Positions 1 to 8,198 of a DNA stretch of 64,000 nt are shown here, piece after piece; position 1 is the stretch's first letter, and each line of letters starts with the position of its first letter. The notes beneath the pieces are model-generated. The model saw nothing but the letters and a program-made list of their open reading frames with translations, was not told where the DNA came from and ran no database searches. The position numbers and the translations under genes are program-made. Origin of the DNA: AAA044-D11 sp965268275. Its GTDB lineage: Bacteria; Actinomycetota; Actinomycetes; Nanopelagicales; Nanopelagicaceae. Location: positions 930,001 to 994,000 of the forward strand of contig OZ254168.1 of NCBI GenBank assembly GCA_965268275.1. The letters run 5' to 3'.

Positions 1-201
1 TGCAACTGGTTTTAATTCTCGCCATTGCAATTGTGTTGCGAGCGCACCCGGTGCCAAATGTTGTTGCTCCCAATTCAATTCAACTGGGTATCCAAATATT
101 TCATTGAGCGACCATTGGATATGTCGAAGTAATGCTTTCGGGGCCGAATAGATCCGCAGATCTCCAGCCAATAGCCCGCTACTGCTCGGTAATGAAACCA
201 C
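1..201 (-). CDS. DUF3145 family protein (N-terminal part, cut by window edge)
   Basis: The reading frame is open from a GTG at 201 to the left edge (67 codons), with an AGGAG ribosome site at 209-213. The protein runs VVSLPSSSGLLAGDLRIYSA, then PKALLRHIQWSLNEIFG and a LNWEQQHLAPGAL segment. This matches the opening of the actinobacterial DUF3145 family (a YSAPxALxxHIxW block followed by an LxWxxQxxxPG block). The family is conserved in Actinobacteria and has no established function. The C-terminal part lies outside the window. It is transcribed away from cspA. Confidence 0.75.
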   Translation of the reverse strand, partial: MVSLPSSSGLLAGDLRIYSAPKALLRHIQWSLNEIFGYPVELNWEQQHLAPGALATQLQWRELKPVA

Positions 202-494
202 TGTAATTCTCCTAGAACCGTCAATCAGGTTGCCTTGGTGCGACCTTCCCCAGCCCACCAATTACACGCTCAAATTGCGCTTCTATAACTTACCGATTCG
301 GCAATTATGGTGGATTTGCCCGACCTTTGGCTAGTCCTAAATCTGTAAAAGTTTTTCGCTATTCACCAATATGCAGTTACACTTTTGCCTAGTCCGACGC
401 TTGGCAGTACCCGTTTACTCGGTAAATCTGTACAGAGGAAGACCGGTCTTTAAGGAATTCTTATTGATCACATTTACCGTAAGGAAAAAGCTAC
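202..494 (+). promoter_or_regulatory. Divergent DUF3145/cspA intergenic region with cspA promoter and leader
   Basis: This 293-base gap has no credible ORF. A plausible cspA promoter is TTGGCA at 401-406 with TAAATC at 423-428 (16-base spacer). That leaves a leader of about 60 bases, as is usual for cold-shock genes. The leader contains a perfect 12-base palindrome, AAGACCGGTCTT, at 439-450, and a TAAGGAAAA ribosome site just before the ATG. The promoter assignment is by eye only; whether the palindrome binds a protein is unknown. Confidence 0.45.
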
Positions 495-698
495 ATGGCA
501 ACAGGTACAGTTAAGTGGTTCAACTCTGAAAAGGGTTTTGGTTTCATTGCAGTTGATGGTGGCGGACAAGATGTATTCGTTCACTACTCAGCAATTCAAG
601 GCAATGGATACAAGTCTCTAGACGAGGGTCAAGCCGTGACATTTGAAGTAGTTCAAGGTCCAAAGGGCCCACAGGCTGACGCAGTTAATCCTGCATAA
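495..698 (+). CDS. cspA: Cold-shock protein (CspA family)
   Basis: A 67-residue single cold-shock domain, which is the usual family length. The RNA-binding motifs are intact: KGFGFI (RNP1, residues 14-19) and VFVHY (RNP2, 27-31), after the typical GTVKWFN start. Such proteins bind single-stranded RNA and DNA and act as RNA chaperones in the cytoplasm. The gene stands alone, with its own promoter-like sequence upstream and a strong terminator 20 bases downstream, so it is probably a highly expressed monocistron. The start is fixed by an ATG preceded by a GGAAAA ribosome site. Confidence 0.95.
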   Translation: MATGTVKWFNSEKGFGFIAVDGGGQDVFVHYSAIQGNGYKSLDEGQAVTFEVVQGPKGPQADAVNPA

Positions 699-719
699 TC
701 AACCATTAACAATAAGAGA

Positions 720-745
720 GCCTCACCTTCGGGTGGGGCTTTTTT
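720..745 (+). terminator. Rho-independent terminator of cspA
   Basis: The stem GCCTCACC (720-727) pairs with GGTGGGGC (732-739) over a TTCG tetraloop, with one T-G wobble, and is followed by six T residues at 740-745. This is a textbook intrinsic terminator. It reaches the stop codon of the convergent M23 peptidase gene. Confidence 0.93.
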
Positions 746-1346
746 AATGTCCAACTCGCTTAGGAACTTCTCCAACTTTTTTCAACTTAGCCTTAACCTC
801 TTTCGCTGGACTTAAATCTTTACCAGCTTTCCAGGCATCTAAATATTTCCATGGATAAATTTGGCCACGACGAACCCACCAAATTCCCGCTTCTGTCGGC
901 CATGAAATTCCAAAGTGCACATGTGGCGCGGTACCGGCAGCATCTCCCGAAGTTCCAACACGTGCCATAAGTTCGCCAACTTCAATTCGATACCCAGGAA
1001 CAATCTTCGAATAAATCTTTGAAAAGTGCGATCCGTAATAGCGAACTCCATCATCACCAATCATTGATATTGAAAGTCCCCCGCGAATGGCTCCGTTGTT
1101 ATTTTTCCAAGAGTATTTATCTATTGCGCTGACTTCATCAATTACGCCAGATGTTGGTGCCACAAATCGGCAACCTTTATCCGCCAAAATATCAGTTGCT
1201 GGATAATCATGATGTGCCTGCGAATAAGTGCTTGTACACCCAACTATTGGGTAGGCATAATTAGGAGCGGCGCTTGCCGGAGTTGCAGTTGCTATTAAAA
1301 GCAGGCAAATCAGTGAAGATATTCGGTGCATCACGCGAGTTAGCAT
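744..1346 (-). CDS. Secreted M23 family (LytM-type) metallopeptidase
   Basis: A likely zinc endopeptidase acting on peptidoglycan outside the membrane. From the chosen ATG at 1346 there is a short basic start, a hydrophobic segment (ISSLICLLLIATATP) and an ASAAP signal-cleavage site. The LytM/M23 zinc motifs are present: H-x5-D in HDYPATD and HVH in PHVHFGIS near the end of the domain, plus a third conserved His in YGSHFSK. A lysine-rich C-terminal tail follows. The frame is open further upstream to a TTG at 1367, close to the tRNA; the internal ATG gives a more normal signal peptide. It converges on cspA and its stop codon overlaps the terminator T-run. Confidence 0.85.
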   Translation of the reverse strand: MLTRVMHRISSLICLLLIATATPASAAPNYAYPIVGCTSTYSQAHHDYPATDILADKGCRFVAPTSGVIDEVSAIDKYSWKNNNGAIRGGLSISMIGDDGVRYYGSHFSKIYSKIVPGYRIEVGELMARVGTSGDAAGTAPHVHFGISWPTEAGIWWVRRGQIYPWKYLDAWKAGKDLSPAKEVKAKLKKVGEVPKRVGH

Positions 1347-1379
1347 AGACTTACCCAACCCTTGCAAGTAAAAAACTTC

Positions 1380-1456
1380 GGGGCGGTAGCTCAGTTGGTT
1401 AGAGCCCCGAACTCATAATTCGGTAGTCGTCGGTTCGAGCCCGACCCGCCCCACCA
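1380..1456 (+). tRNA. tRNA-Met (CAU anticodon), CCA encoded
   Basis: A full cloverleaf is readable. The acceptor GGGGCGG pairs with CCGCCCC, the D-stem is GCTC/GAGC, the anticodon stem CCGAA/TTCGG holds loop CTCATAA (anticodon CAT), and the T-arm is GTCGG-TTCGAGC-CCGAC. It ends with discriminator A and an encoded CCA. CAT anticodons also occur in tRNA-Ile2 (lysidine-modified) and initiator tRNA. The paired acceptor end G1-C72 argues against initiator; elongator Met is the preferred reading, but Ile2 cannot be fully excluded by eye. Confidence 0.9.
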
Positions 1457-1486
1457 GAGAATTAATAAGCGAAATAGACTTAGATC

Positions 1487-2326
1487 ATGAAACCTATCCT
1501 TTGGAATTCAGCAAAAAGCAAGAAGTGCTTGGTTATCCCAAAATCTTATGATCACAAATATTCCAGAGGCGTTCTCGGCGTCATCACAGGTTCTGCTCAA
1601 TATCCAGGTGCCGCGGTTCTCTCTACAAAGGCTGCTGTTGCAACCGGAGTCGGGATGGTCCGTTTCTATAGTTCGTCAGGCCTCGCACATTTGGTTTTGC
1701 ATTCATCTCCTGAAGTTGTGGTTCAACCAGGTGCGGTGACTGCTTGGGTTGCTGGGTCTGGAATCGTTGAGAAAAAATTTGATGACTACACAACTTGGCT
1801 TCGCCATCGCTGGTTTAAGGTAATCGAAAGACAGAGTGTTCCTACTATTTTGGATGCTGGCGCACTTTATCTGGCAGAAAAGTTGGAGCAGCCAACTTTG
1901 ATAACACCACATGCCGGTGAATTGGCGAAACTGCTGAAGAAATATGGAATCAATATTTCTGCTGACGAAATCTCGGATGACCCAAAACGTTGGGCCCAAG
2001 AGTGCGCCGACATCTTGGGCATTACCGTATTGCTAAAGGGATCGAAGACCGTTGTTGCGAATAACGAAATCATTATCGAACTTCCTGCCGCAACACCTTG
2101 GCTTGCAACTGCGGGTTCAGGCGATGTCCTTGCCGGAATTATTGGCTCACTTGCTGCAACAAATGAAATAGAGATTTTAAATTCGGCGAATCGATTTGCC
2201 GAGGTAGCTGCTACGGGTGCATTTATCCACGACCAGGCCGCTCGACTTGCTTCAAAAGGTGGACCGATTTCGGCTACATCAATCATTGAATATGTGCCTG
2301 AGGCAATTCGAAAAATTCTTGGCTAA
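1487..2326 (+). CDS. nnrD: ADP-dependent NAD(P)H-hydrate dehydratase
   Basis: Repairs hydrated NADH/NADPH (NADHX) by ADP-dependent dehydration in the cytoplasm. The 279-residue protein is the YjeF C-terminal, ribokinase-like domain. Visible motifs are GVLGVITGSAQYPGAA near the N-terminus, TPHAGELAKLL in the middle, LLKGSKTVV, and the nucleotide-binding and catalytic TAGSGDVLAGII near residues 206-217. The NnrE epimerase domain often fused to it is absent here. The gene follows tRNA-Met with about 30 bases between and ends just before a convergent MFS gene. Confidence 0.9.
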   Translation: MKPILWNSAKSKKCLVIPKSYDHKYSRGVLGVITGSAQYPGAAVLSTKAAVATGVGMVRFYSSSGLAHLVLHSSPEVVVQPGAVTAWVAGSGIVEKKFDDYTTWLRHRWFKVIERQSVPTILDAGALYLAEKLEQPTLITPHAGELAKLLKKYGINISADEISDDPKRWAQECADILGITVLLKGSKTVVANNEIIIELPAATPWLATAGSGDVLAGIIGSLAATNEIEILNSANRFAEVAATGAFIHDQAARLASKGGPISATSIIEYVPEAIRKILG

Positions 2327-2360
2327 AGGTTGTTTTTGGTTAAATCTATAAAGAATAAAA

Positions 2361-3509
2361 CTAGCTACGCCAAACTTTGTAACTAATGCTAAAGAAAATT
2401 GATGACAGTCCTAGAAGGGCTGCGAGTGCTACTAAGAAGCCATCTATCCCTGTTAGCTCTAAAATGAATCCGAGTATTGGCGGAAATATAAAAGTTCCAG
2501 CCATAATTGCAAGCATTAGCGCCGTTGTAGCTAGCGGAAACCCTGGGGTTTTTCGTGCTACCCAGCTTGATACATTTGGGAAAATCGGTCCTAGGAAGAA
2601 GCCGCAGAGGGCGAGCCCTAAATACAAATTATCTCTACTGAGTATTGCAAAAGCAAAAGGTAACAGCGTTGCCAGAATCGAGATCAAAATAATTGTATGA
2701 GGTTGAAGATGCCTTGCAATGTAAACCCCAAACATTCTACCCACTAAGAAGAAGAGGTAGAAGAAAGCGCTACTCAACGCTCCAGATTCCAATGTGCCAT
2801 TTGAATTCTTAATTATTGTTGGCAACCAGTTAGAGATTGAAGACTCTAACCCAGAGTAAAAAATTATGGCAAGCAGAACTAGAACTAATCTGAATTGATT
2901 CTGCTTAGTCTGTGATTTGTGATCAAACTTCTCGACTCGCCAATCAGCGCCTGTTAAAAATCTGGTTGCAATTAATGAAGATCCAATTGCCACGCTTACG
3001 ATAATTGGAATATTTGATGAACCAATTGTTCCGATAGCAAATGGACCCATCAATACCCCAAAGCCACCAGCAGTGGCAGCCAAGTTCATTTGCACATGTG
3101 ACGCATTGTGACTTCTGGTAAACAACTGAAGAAGAGCAAGCCCGGTTACTCCGAATCCGACTCCGGCAATGCAGCCAAATAGTGTGATCAAGATCGAGCT
3201 GCCAAGAGTTACGACTCCGATAAATCCTATGAATGCAAGAAGTATTCCGTTTCGGATAAACCAAATCAAATCTTTTCTTGGTCCATAAACTTGCACTAAT
3301 AAGGTGCCGACCAAAGTGTGCAGAGTAAACCCAGCTAAAATCAAACCTGAAGCAGAGATTGATAAATTATTTCGTTCTGCAATCCACGGCAACATCGGGC
3401 CCCAGCAGTTGGAGGTAAATCCCAACATCGCAAAGGTAACTGCGGAACAGAGAAATCCTCGAGTAGTAAGTTCGCGTTCTCCGGTTTGCGCAAACTTCTC
3501 ATTCGTCAT
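2361..3509 (-). CDS. MFS transporter (FucP/fucose-permease-like)
   Basis: A 382-residue integral membrane protein with about 11-12 hydrophobic segments, typical of the major facilitator superfamily. The N-terminal half has the WGPMLPWIAE stretch after helix 1, and the central loop (GADWRVEKFDHKSQ) separates two six-helix halves. The C-terminal FFLGPIFPNVSSW stretch resembles sugar permeases of the FucP type. Substrate cannot be read from sequence. It lies at the end of the island, downstream of the SDR and esterase on the same strand, so it may carry the same substrate or product. Confidence 0.75.
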   Translation of the reverse strand: MTNEKFAQTGERELTTRGFLCSAVTFAMLGFTSNCWGPMLPWIAERNNLSISASGLILAGFTLHTLVGTLLVQVYGPRKDLIWFIRNGILLAFIGFIGVVTLGSSILITLFGCIAGVGFGVTGLALLQLFTRSHNASHVQMNLAATAGGFGVLMGPFAIGTIGSSNIPIIVSVAIGSSLIATRFLTGADWRVEKFDHKSQTKQNQFRLVLVLLAIIFYSGLESSISNWLPTIIKNSNGTLESGALSSAFFYLFFLVGRMFGVYIARHLQPHTIILISILATLLPFAFAILSRDNLYLGLALCGFFLGPIFPNVSSWVARKTPGFPLATTALMLAIMAGTFIFPPILGFILELTGIDGFLVALAALLGLSSIFFSISYKVWRS

Positions 3510-3533
3510 GCCGCTAGCCTAGACATGTTCAAG

Positions 3534-4334
3534 TTATTTGCCGGGAAGAATTACCGGAACTTGGATACTTAATCCCCCATCGATAACAATTGATTGGCCA
3601 GTAATAAAAGCTGATTCATTTGAAACCAAGAAAACAGCTAAATCCCCAATTTCTGAACTTTTTGCGATTCTTCCAAGTGGATGTCCAGCGCCCCAATCAG
3701 ATAGAACTTCTTCAATGCTCTTTTCACCACGATGCATATCTGCTGAAGTGCGCAACATTGGAGTATCAACCGATCCAGGAAGAATTGCATTTACCCTTAC
3801 ATTGCTTATTGCTAAATCAATTGCAGATGCTCTAGTTAAAGCGTTGATTGCACCTTTAGATGCCGCATAAGCAACAACGGTCTTCTGGCTCATTAGAGAT
3901 TGAACTGAAGAAATATTTACTATCGAACCTGTTTTCTGAGAAATCATGGTTGGAGCAACATGTTTGGCAGTTAAGAACATGGACTTCACATTTACATTGA
4001 ATGTTCGATCCCAGATTTCTTCGGTGGTATCAGTGACGCTGCCATAGGTCTGAATTCCCGCACAGTTAATCAGGCCATCGATTCGGCCATGGGCGGCTAA
4101 AACTTTGGTTACTGCATCTTCAACTTGCGCCTCGTTGCTGACATCTACAACGTTAGAACTAAACCTTGAATCTAAACTCGCATATTTTGATTTCTGGGTG
4201 GCAAGCGCTGAATTATCAAGATCGAAAGAAACTACCGTGGCATTCGAATCAAGAAATTTCTGAACACAGCCTTCACCAATGCCTTTGGCGCCACCAGTGA
4301 CGATTACTACTTTTCCGCTTAAATCAATGCCCAT
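3534..4334 (-). CDS. Short-chain dehydrogenase/reductase
   Basis: A classical SDR oxidoreductase. It has the cofactor motif TGGAKGIGEG near the N-terminus, NCAG in place of NNAG, the catalytic Ser in NISSVQ, and Y-x3-K in YAASK. The ATG at 4334 is chosen because a GGAG site lies seven bases upstream; the frame extends 21 codons further, but that extension lacks SDR similarity. It shares distinctive blocks with the SDR at 17578 (SVQ-x-x-x-SQ-x-TV, YAASKG, LPGSV-x-TPMLR, WGA-x-HPLG), so the two are paralogues in one island. It lies 81 bases downstream of the esterase gene on the same strand. Sugar or polyol oxidation is likely; the substrate is unknown. Confidence 0.85.
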   Translation of the reverse strand: MGIDLSGKVVIVTGGAKGIGEGCVQKFLDSNATVVSFDLDNSALATQKSKYASLDSRFSSNVVDVSNEAQVEDAVTKVLAAHGRIDGLINCAGIQTYGSVTDTTEEIWDRTFNVNVKSMFLTAKHVAPTMISQKTGSIVNISSVQSLMSQKTVVAYAASKGAINALTRASAIDLAISNVRVNAILPGSVDTPMLRTSADMHRGEKSIEEVLSDWGAGHPLGRIAKSSEIGDLAVFLVSNESAFITGQSIVIDGGLSIQVPVILPGK

Positions 4335-4415
4335 TTTTTTCTCCATAAAATGTGACTTGAAGATTAATTCAAGAGTGCCTAGCGATGAGCATACCAATGG
4401 CTGCTATGCAGGGAA

Positions 4416-5378
4416 CTAGCTCTTGATGAACCTTTCGATAGCTCCTAACCTGCGTTCCCAGATTTTTCTGCTTAGTTCACTTTCTGGTGCAAGGTTTTCA
4501 GAGCCATGAAATGCCCCTTGAAAAACCTGAAATTCTGTCGAAACTCCTGCGCCTGAAAGGCGTTCGAAGAATGATGAATTTTCATCAAGAAAGAGATCAA
4601 AACTTCCAACATCTGAATAACACTGAGGAAGACCAGCCAAGTTCTTTGCTTGCGCTGGAGCTGCATATTCATCAGCCTGATTACCATTTAGATACCAGTT
4701 CCAGGCATCAATATTTGTGCTTCGATCCCAGACGCCAATATTTGTTATTTCAAGCGAAGAATTTGAGGTATTTGAACTATCAATCATTGGATAAATCGGA
4801 AGCATGTATTTAAAAACATTTCTACCTTGGTCTCGCATTTTTAACATGGTTCCCAAAACCAAACCGCCACCGGCCGAGCTTCCGTAGATTCCAAGATTCG
4901 CTAAATCAATATTGAACAATTCAGAATTACTGACTATCCAAGAAATTGCATCAATACAGTCTTCAATTGCGGCAGGATAAGGAAATTCTGGGGCTTTTCG
5001 GTATTCAATAGATAAAACTGAGATATCAAAAGTCCGAGCGAAATTCAGACAGTTCAAATTACCCGTTTCCAAATTCCCCATGATCATGCCGCCACCGTGA
5101 ATATAAATTAAGCAAGGCTTTTGGCGTCCATCGGATTCTTTCGCGGCTCGATATAGCCGAACCGGAATGCTGCGTCCCAGTTCAGAAGATGGGGCCTGAA
5201 TATCACGCACTTCAACATCTGAATGCTCAATTTCGTTGATTTTTTTAGTGACTGAATTGAGTGCAGCTCTGCGCTCATTTAAATCACTAATCGCATTTAA
5301 GCCACCTGGAAATTGAAGTAAAAAACCTTCTAGGGCAGCGTTTGACTCAGCATCAATACCCGCTTTTGAAACGCTCAT
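4416..5378 (-). CDS. Alpha/beta hydrolase of the hormone-sensitive-lipase family
   Basis: A cytoplasmic carboxylesterase-like enzyme of 320 residues with no signal peptide. The oxyanion motif HGGG is at residues 94-97 and the nucleophile motif GSSAG at 166-170 (Ser168), where the family more often has GDSAG. Asp261 in the GSFD context and His291 in AFHGSE complete the triad. A YIHGGGMIMG block and EYRKAPEFPYPAA are typical of the family. The start ATG has a strong GGGGGAGAA ribosome site. It heads a leftward unit with the SDR and perhaps the MFS gene, and its promoter region carries the palindromes described separately. It probably removes an acyl group from the island's substrate (inference). 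Confidence 0.85.
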   Translation of the reverse strand: MSVSKAGIDAESNAALEGFLLQFPGGLNAISDLNERRAALNSVTKKINEIEHSDVEVRDIQAPSSELGRSIPVRLYRAAKESDGRQKPCLIYIHGGGMIMGNLETGNLNCLNFARTFDISVLSIEYRKAPEFPYPAAIEDCIDAISWIVSNSELFNIDLANLGIYGSSAGGGLVLGTMLKMRDQGRNVFKYMLPIYPMIDSSNTSNSSLEITNIGVWDRSTNIDAWNWYLNGNQADEYAAPAQAKNLAGLPQCYSDVGSFDLFLDENSSFFERLSGAGVSTEFQVFQGAFHGSENLAPESELSRKIWERRLGAIERFIKS

Positions 5379-5420
5379 TTCTCCCCCAAGCCTGGCTAAA
5401 TATAACCCCTCGGCAGCAAG

Positions 5421-5434
5421 ATTTACGCGTAAAT
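5421..5434. promoter_or_regulatory. Perfect 14-base palindrome in the divergent esterase/binding-protein promoter
   Basis: ATTTACGCGTAAAT is perfectly self-complementary and centred on CG, like the nearby LacI-type site at 5442. For leftward transcription it covers a possible -10 (TAAATC on the minus strand, with TTGACG upstream). It may be a second operator or a site for another regulator; this is inference from symmetry and position. Confidence 0.4.
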
Positions 5435-5441
5435 ATTGCGC

Positions 5442-5455
5442 GTCAAACGATTGAC
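5442..5455. promoter_or_regulatory. Candidate LacI-family operator 1
   Basis: GTCAAACGATTGAC is an inverted repeat of GTCAA around a central CG, the usual architecture of LacI-family operators. Its right arm overlaps TTGACT (5451-5456), which pairs with GATACT (5474-5479) at a 17-base spacing as a plausible promoter for the gene at 5511. Binding here would therefore block transcription. It matches the sites at 16378 and 16431. The LacI-family gene at 20452 is the obvious regulator. Confidence 0.65.
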
Positions 5456-5510
5456 TTGTTTTTGCTCTTATGTGATACTTCGAGAATTAACGGTTTGAAA
5501 GGATCGCACA

Positions 5511-6704
5511 ATGGCCACCGAATCTAACTCTGACAGAATCAAATTCAAGGGTTCTACATGGGGTCACGAGCGAGGATACGCCTCACTAAAAGCGCTCAAC
5601 GCAGACTATTCAAATCTTTTCCCGGCTGACGTTGATTGGGATGTGCGCACACTTCAGCAATTTGCTGATCAATCAATGAGCGAGCTTTCAAAGAAATACG
5701 ACATGATTGTTTTTGACCACCCATGGACCGGTGAAATCGCTGCCAAGGAATACTTCTACCCACTTGACCAATTTCTCTCGAAAGAATTCTTGGCCGAACA
5801 AGAAGCAAACTCTGTTGGAAAATCCTACGAAAGCTATATCTGGAAGGGTCATATTTATGGACTCCAGATTGATACCGCTGGCCACGTTAGCGCTGCAAGA
5901 TCTGACTTGCTTGCAAAAAATAGCGTCAAGAAGCCAACTACCTGGACCGAGACTCTCGAGTTAGCTAAACAATTGTTCGCTGAAAAGAAGCCGTTATTGG
6001 CTCTACCTTTGGACCCAGTCAATATTTGGTGTCTCTTCATGACTTTGGCCGCAAATCAAAAAGTTGATGCGTATCAGGATGGTAAGCAAGTTCTTCCAGA
6101 TGCGAAAAGCTTAGAGATTCTAAACTTCATAATTGAACTTGGTAAATATGGCCCTAAAAAAGCGTATGACTGGAATCCGATTCATCTTCTAAATGAGATG
6201 AGCACCGGGGATGAAGTTATGTATTGCCCTGCTCTCTTTGGATATTCAAATTACGGCATGGCTGGCTTTAAGAAAAACCTAATTGAATTCGGGCCAATTC
6301 CTAGTTCTGGCTTCGGTTCTATCGGTGGAATTTTGGGTGGAGCAGGAATCGGAATCACGAAGTCTTGCAAGAATCCTGAAGTAGCCGCAAAGGTTATTGA
6401 GGTAATCGGTTCTCCAAAGATTCAAAGAACTCTTTACGCAACAACCGGTGGCCAGTCTGGTCACAGATCAGCTTGGCTTGACCAAGACTTAAACGCTTTC
6501 ACGAACAACTTCTATGCCAATACTTTGGATACCTTAGATAACAGCTATCTTCGCCCAAGGTTCCCTGGCTTCATCGAAATTCAGACTGATTCCGGTGACA
6601 TTCTGGCCGAAGCGGTTTACGGGAAGATCACTCCCGAGAAAGCTGTCGAGGGAATCAACAAAAAGTATCAAGATCAACTAAAGAAATGGTCTGATTTTCT
6701 CTAA
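5511..6704 (+). CDS. Solute-binding-protein family 1 homologue lacking a signal peptide
   Basis: A 397-residue protein with the fold signature of sugar ABC binding proteins. Features include DMIVFDHPWTGEIA near residue 63, LDQFLSKE, YGLQIDTAGHVSAARSDLL, KKPTTWTETLELAKQL, GGAGIGITKSCKNPEVAAKV and a C-terminal EKAVEGINKKYQDQLKKW. It has no signal peptide or lipobox: the protein begins MATESNSDRIKFKGSTWGHE, and an in-frame TGA lies only 15 bases upstream of the ATG, so no longer form is possible. The AAAGGA site sets the start. No permease or ATPase for a family 1 transporter lies beside it; the next gene, six bases on, is MlrC-like. It is probably a cytoplasmic ligand-binding protein, but its function is unknown. 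Confidence 0.75.
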   Translation: MATESNSDRIKFKGSTWGHERGYASLKALNADYSNLFPADVDWDVRTLQQFADQSMSELSKKYDMIVFDHPWTGEIAAKEYFYPLDQFLSKEFLAEQEANSVGKSYESYIWKGHIYGLQIDTAGHVSAARSDLLAKNSVKKPTTWTETLELAKQLFAEKKPLLALPLDPVNIWCLFMTLAANQKVDAYQDGKQVLPDAKSLEILNFIIELGKYGPKKAYDWNPIHLLNEMSTGDEVMYCPALFGYSNYGMAGFKKNLIEFGPIPSSGFGSIGGILGGAGIGITKSCKNPEVAAKVIEVIGSPKIQRTLYATTGGQSGHRSAWLDQDLNAFTNNFYANTLDTLDNSYLRPRFPGFIEIQTDSGDILAEAVYGKITPEKAVEGINKKYQDQLKKWSDFL

Positions 6705-6710
6705 GCTCTG

Positions 6711-8198
6711 ATGTCATTTACTGTCGCGATCGCTGAAGTTAAACAAGAAACAAACACTTCTGCGCCGCCAACTACCTTAAAGGATTTTGAAGATTTTCAC
6801 CTTTTCTACGGTGATCAGATAAAGACTGGATTGGGCGATAGCAACTCTGAAATAGCCGGTTTCTACGAAGTTCTATCGAAAGAAGATGTCGAGATTGTTC
6901 CAATAATTGCGACATTTGCGGTTTCTGGTGGTGCCGTCGACACAAACACTTTTGAGTATTTGGTTAATTACTTAACCGTAAATCTCGCAAAAATCGAAAA
7001 ACTTGATGGGCTTTTGATTGCTTTACATGGCGCACTAGTTACTGATCAATTTCATGATGGAGATTCAGAATTACTTCGACGCGTCCGAGAGGTAGTTGGA
7101 ACAGAAATACCTATTTCTGTGACCATGGATTTACATGCGAATATAACGAAATCTAAAGTCGAATTAGCAACCACAATAAGTGGGTTTCATACCTGCCCTC
7201 ATGTTGATCTGAAGCAAACCGGCGCCCGAGCCGCAAAATTGTTAATGGGAATTCTGAAAAAAGAGCTTGATCCAAAGATGGAACTTGTAAAAATACCTAT
7301 AGTTGTTCCGGCTTCAAATCATATTGATTTCGAGCCTGGCGCTTATAAAGATGTGTTGGATTTTGCACTTTCAAAAGTAGCAAATCAGATTCTAGATCTT
7401 TCAGTATTTACGGTTCAGCCTTGGTTGGATATCGAAGAACTTGGCTGGGCCGTTGTTGTGATTGCGAATAATTCAAGGCAAGAAGCTGCTACAACTGCAA
7501 AAATAATCGCGGCAAATATTTGGGAGAAGCGAGAATTACTTTCATTTACTGAACTGCTTGATCCCGGTGAAGCAATCGCCTTGGCTCTGCATCAGGAAAG
7601 TGGCCCAATCGTATTAAGTGATTTAGCAGATGGCACAATGGCGGGAAGTCCTGGCGACAGTCCTGTAGTTTTGCGAGCTGCCATTGAAATTGCGCCCGAA
7701 AAGAATGTATTTATCAGCATTTGTGACCCAGATTTTGTGAAAAAAGCCGCAGCAATTGGCTCTGGCGGATCGATAACTTCTGAAATCGGTGCAACTTGGG
7801 GAAGAAACTTTTATCAGCCGCTAAAAATTTCAGGTCAAATAATCTCAATCACTGATGCTGAATTTACATTTACCCAGAAAAGTTATCTTGGCATGAAAAT
7901 GCAGATGGGCATGACAGCGCTGATCAAAATTTCAAACATCTATCTGGTTGTAACTAGCAATCCTGCGACTACGACCGACCCGGCTTATTATGCAGCGGTC
8001 GGGCTCGACGTGTTAGAGGCTCAAGTTGTTGTTGTTAAAACACATGCCGGATTTCGTGATGGATACCGAAACATAGCAAAGGCTTTTCACCTATTGAACA
8101 CTCCAGGCATGAGTTCAGATGACATCAAGAACTTGCCCTACAAAAATATTGAGCGACCCAAATATCCTTGGGATACCCAAATGAATTGGCAGATTTAG
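6711..8198 (+). CDS. M81 family (MlrC-like) metalloprotein
   Basis: A 495-residue member of the MlrC family, named for microcystin breakdown and otherwise poorly characterised. Visible marks are VAIAEVKQETNTSAP at the N-terminus, ALHGALV (residues 104-110), metal-ligand region MDLHANIT (Asp140, His142), FHTCPHVD (His160, His164) and SDLADGTMAGSPGDSP where the family usually has an ADNPGGGAPGD-type loop. There is no signal peptide, so the protein is cytoplasmic. It starts six bases after the binding-protein gene without a clear ribosome site, which suggests translational coupling. It probably hydrolyses an amide or similar bond in the island's substrate; that is inference. Confidence 0.85.
   Translation: MSFTVAIAEVKQETNTSAPPTTLKDFEDFHLFYGDQIKTGLGDSNSEIAGFYEVLSKEDVEIVPIIATFAVSGGAVDTNTFEYLVNYLTVNLAKIEKLDGLLIALHGALVTDQFHDGDSELLRRVREVVGTEIPISVTMDLHANITKSKVELATTISGFHTCPHVDLKQTGARAAKLLMGILKKELDPKMELVKIPIVVPASNHIDFEPGAYKDVLDFALSKVANQILDLSVFTVQPWLDIEELGWAVVVIANNSRQEAATTAKIIAANIWEKRELLSFTELLDPGEAIALALHQESGPIVLSDLADGTMAGSPGDSPVVLRAAIEIAPEKNVFISICDPDFVKKAAAIGSGGSITSEIGATWGRNFYQPLKISGQIISITDAEFTFTQKSYLGMKMQMGMTALIKISNIYLVVTSNPATTTDPAYYAAVGLDVLEAQVVVVKTHAGFRDGYRNIAKAFHLLNTPGMSSDDIKNLPYKNIERPKYPWDTQMNWQI

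Noticed and set aside
1867..2286. A 139-codon open frame on the minus strand inside nnrD
   Set aside because: It lies fully antisense to a well-supported gene, has no domain resemblance and no ribosome site.
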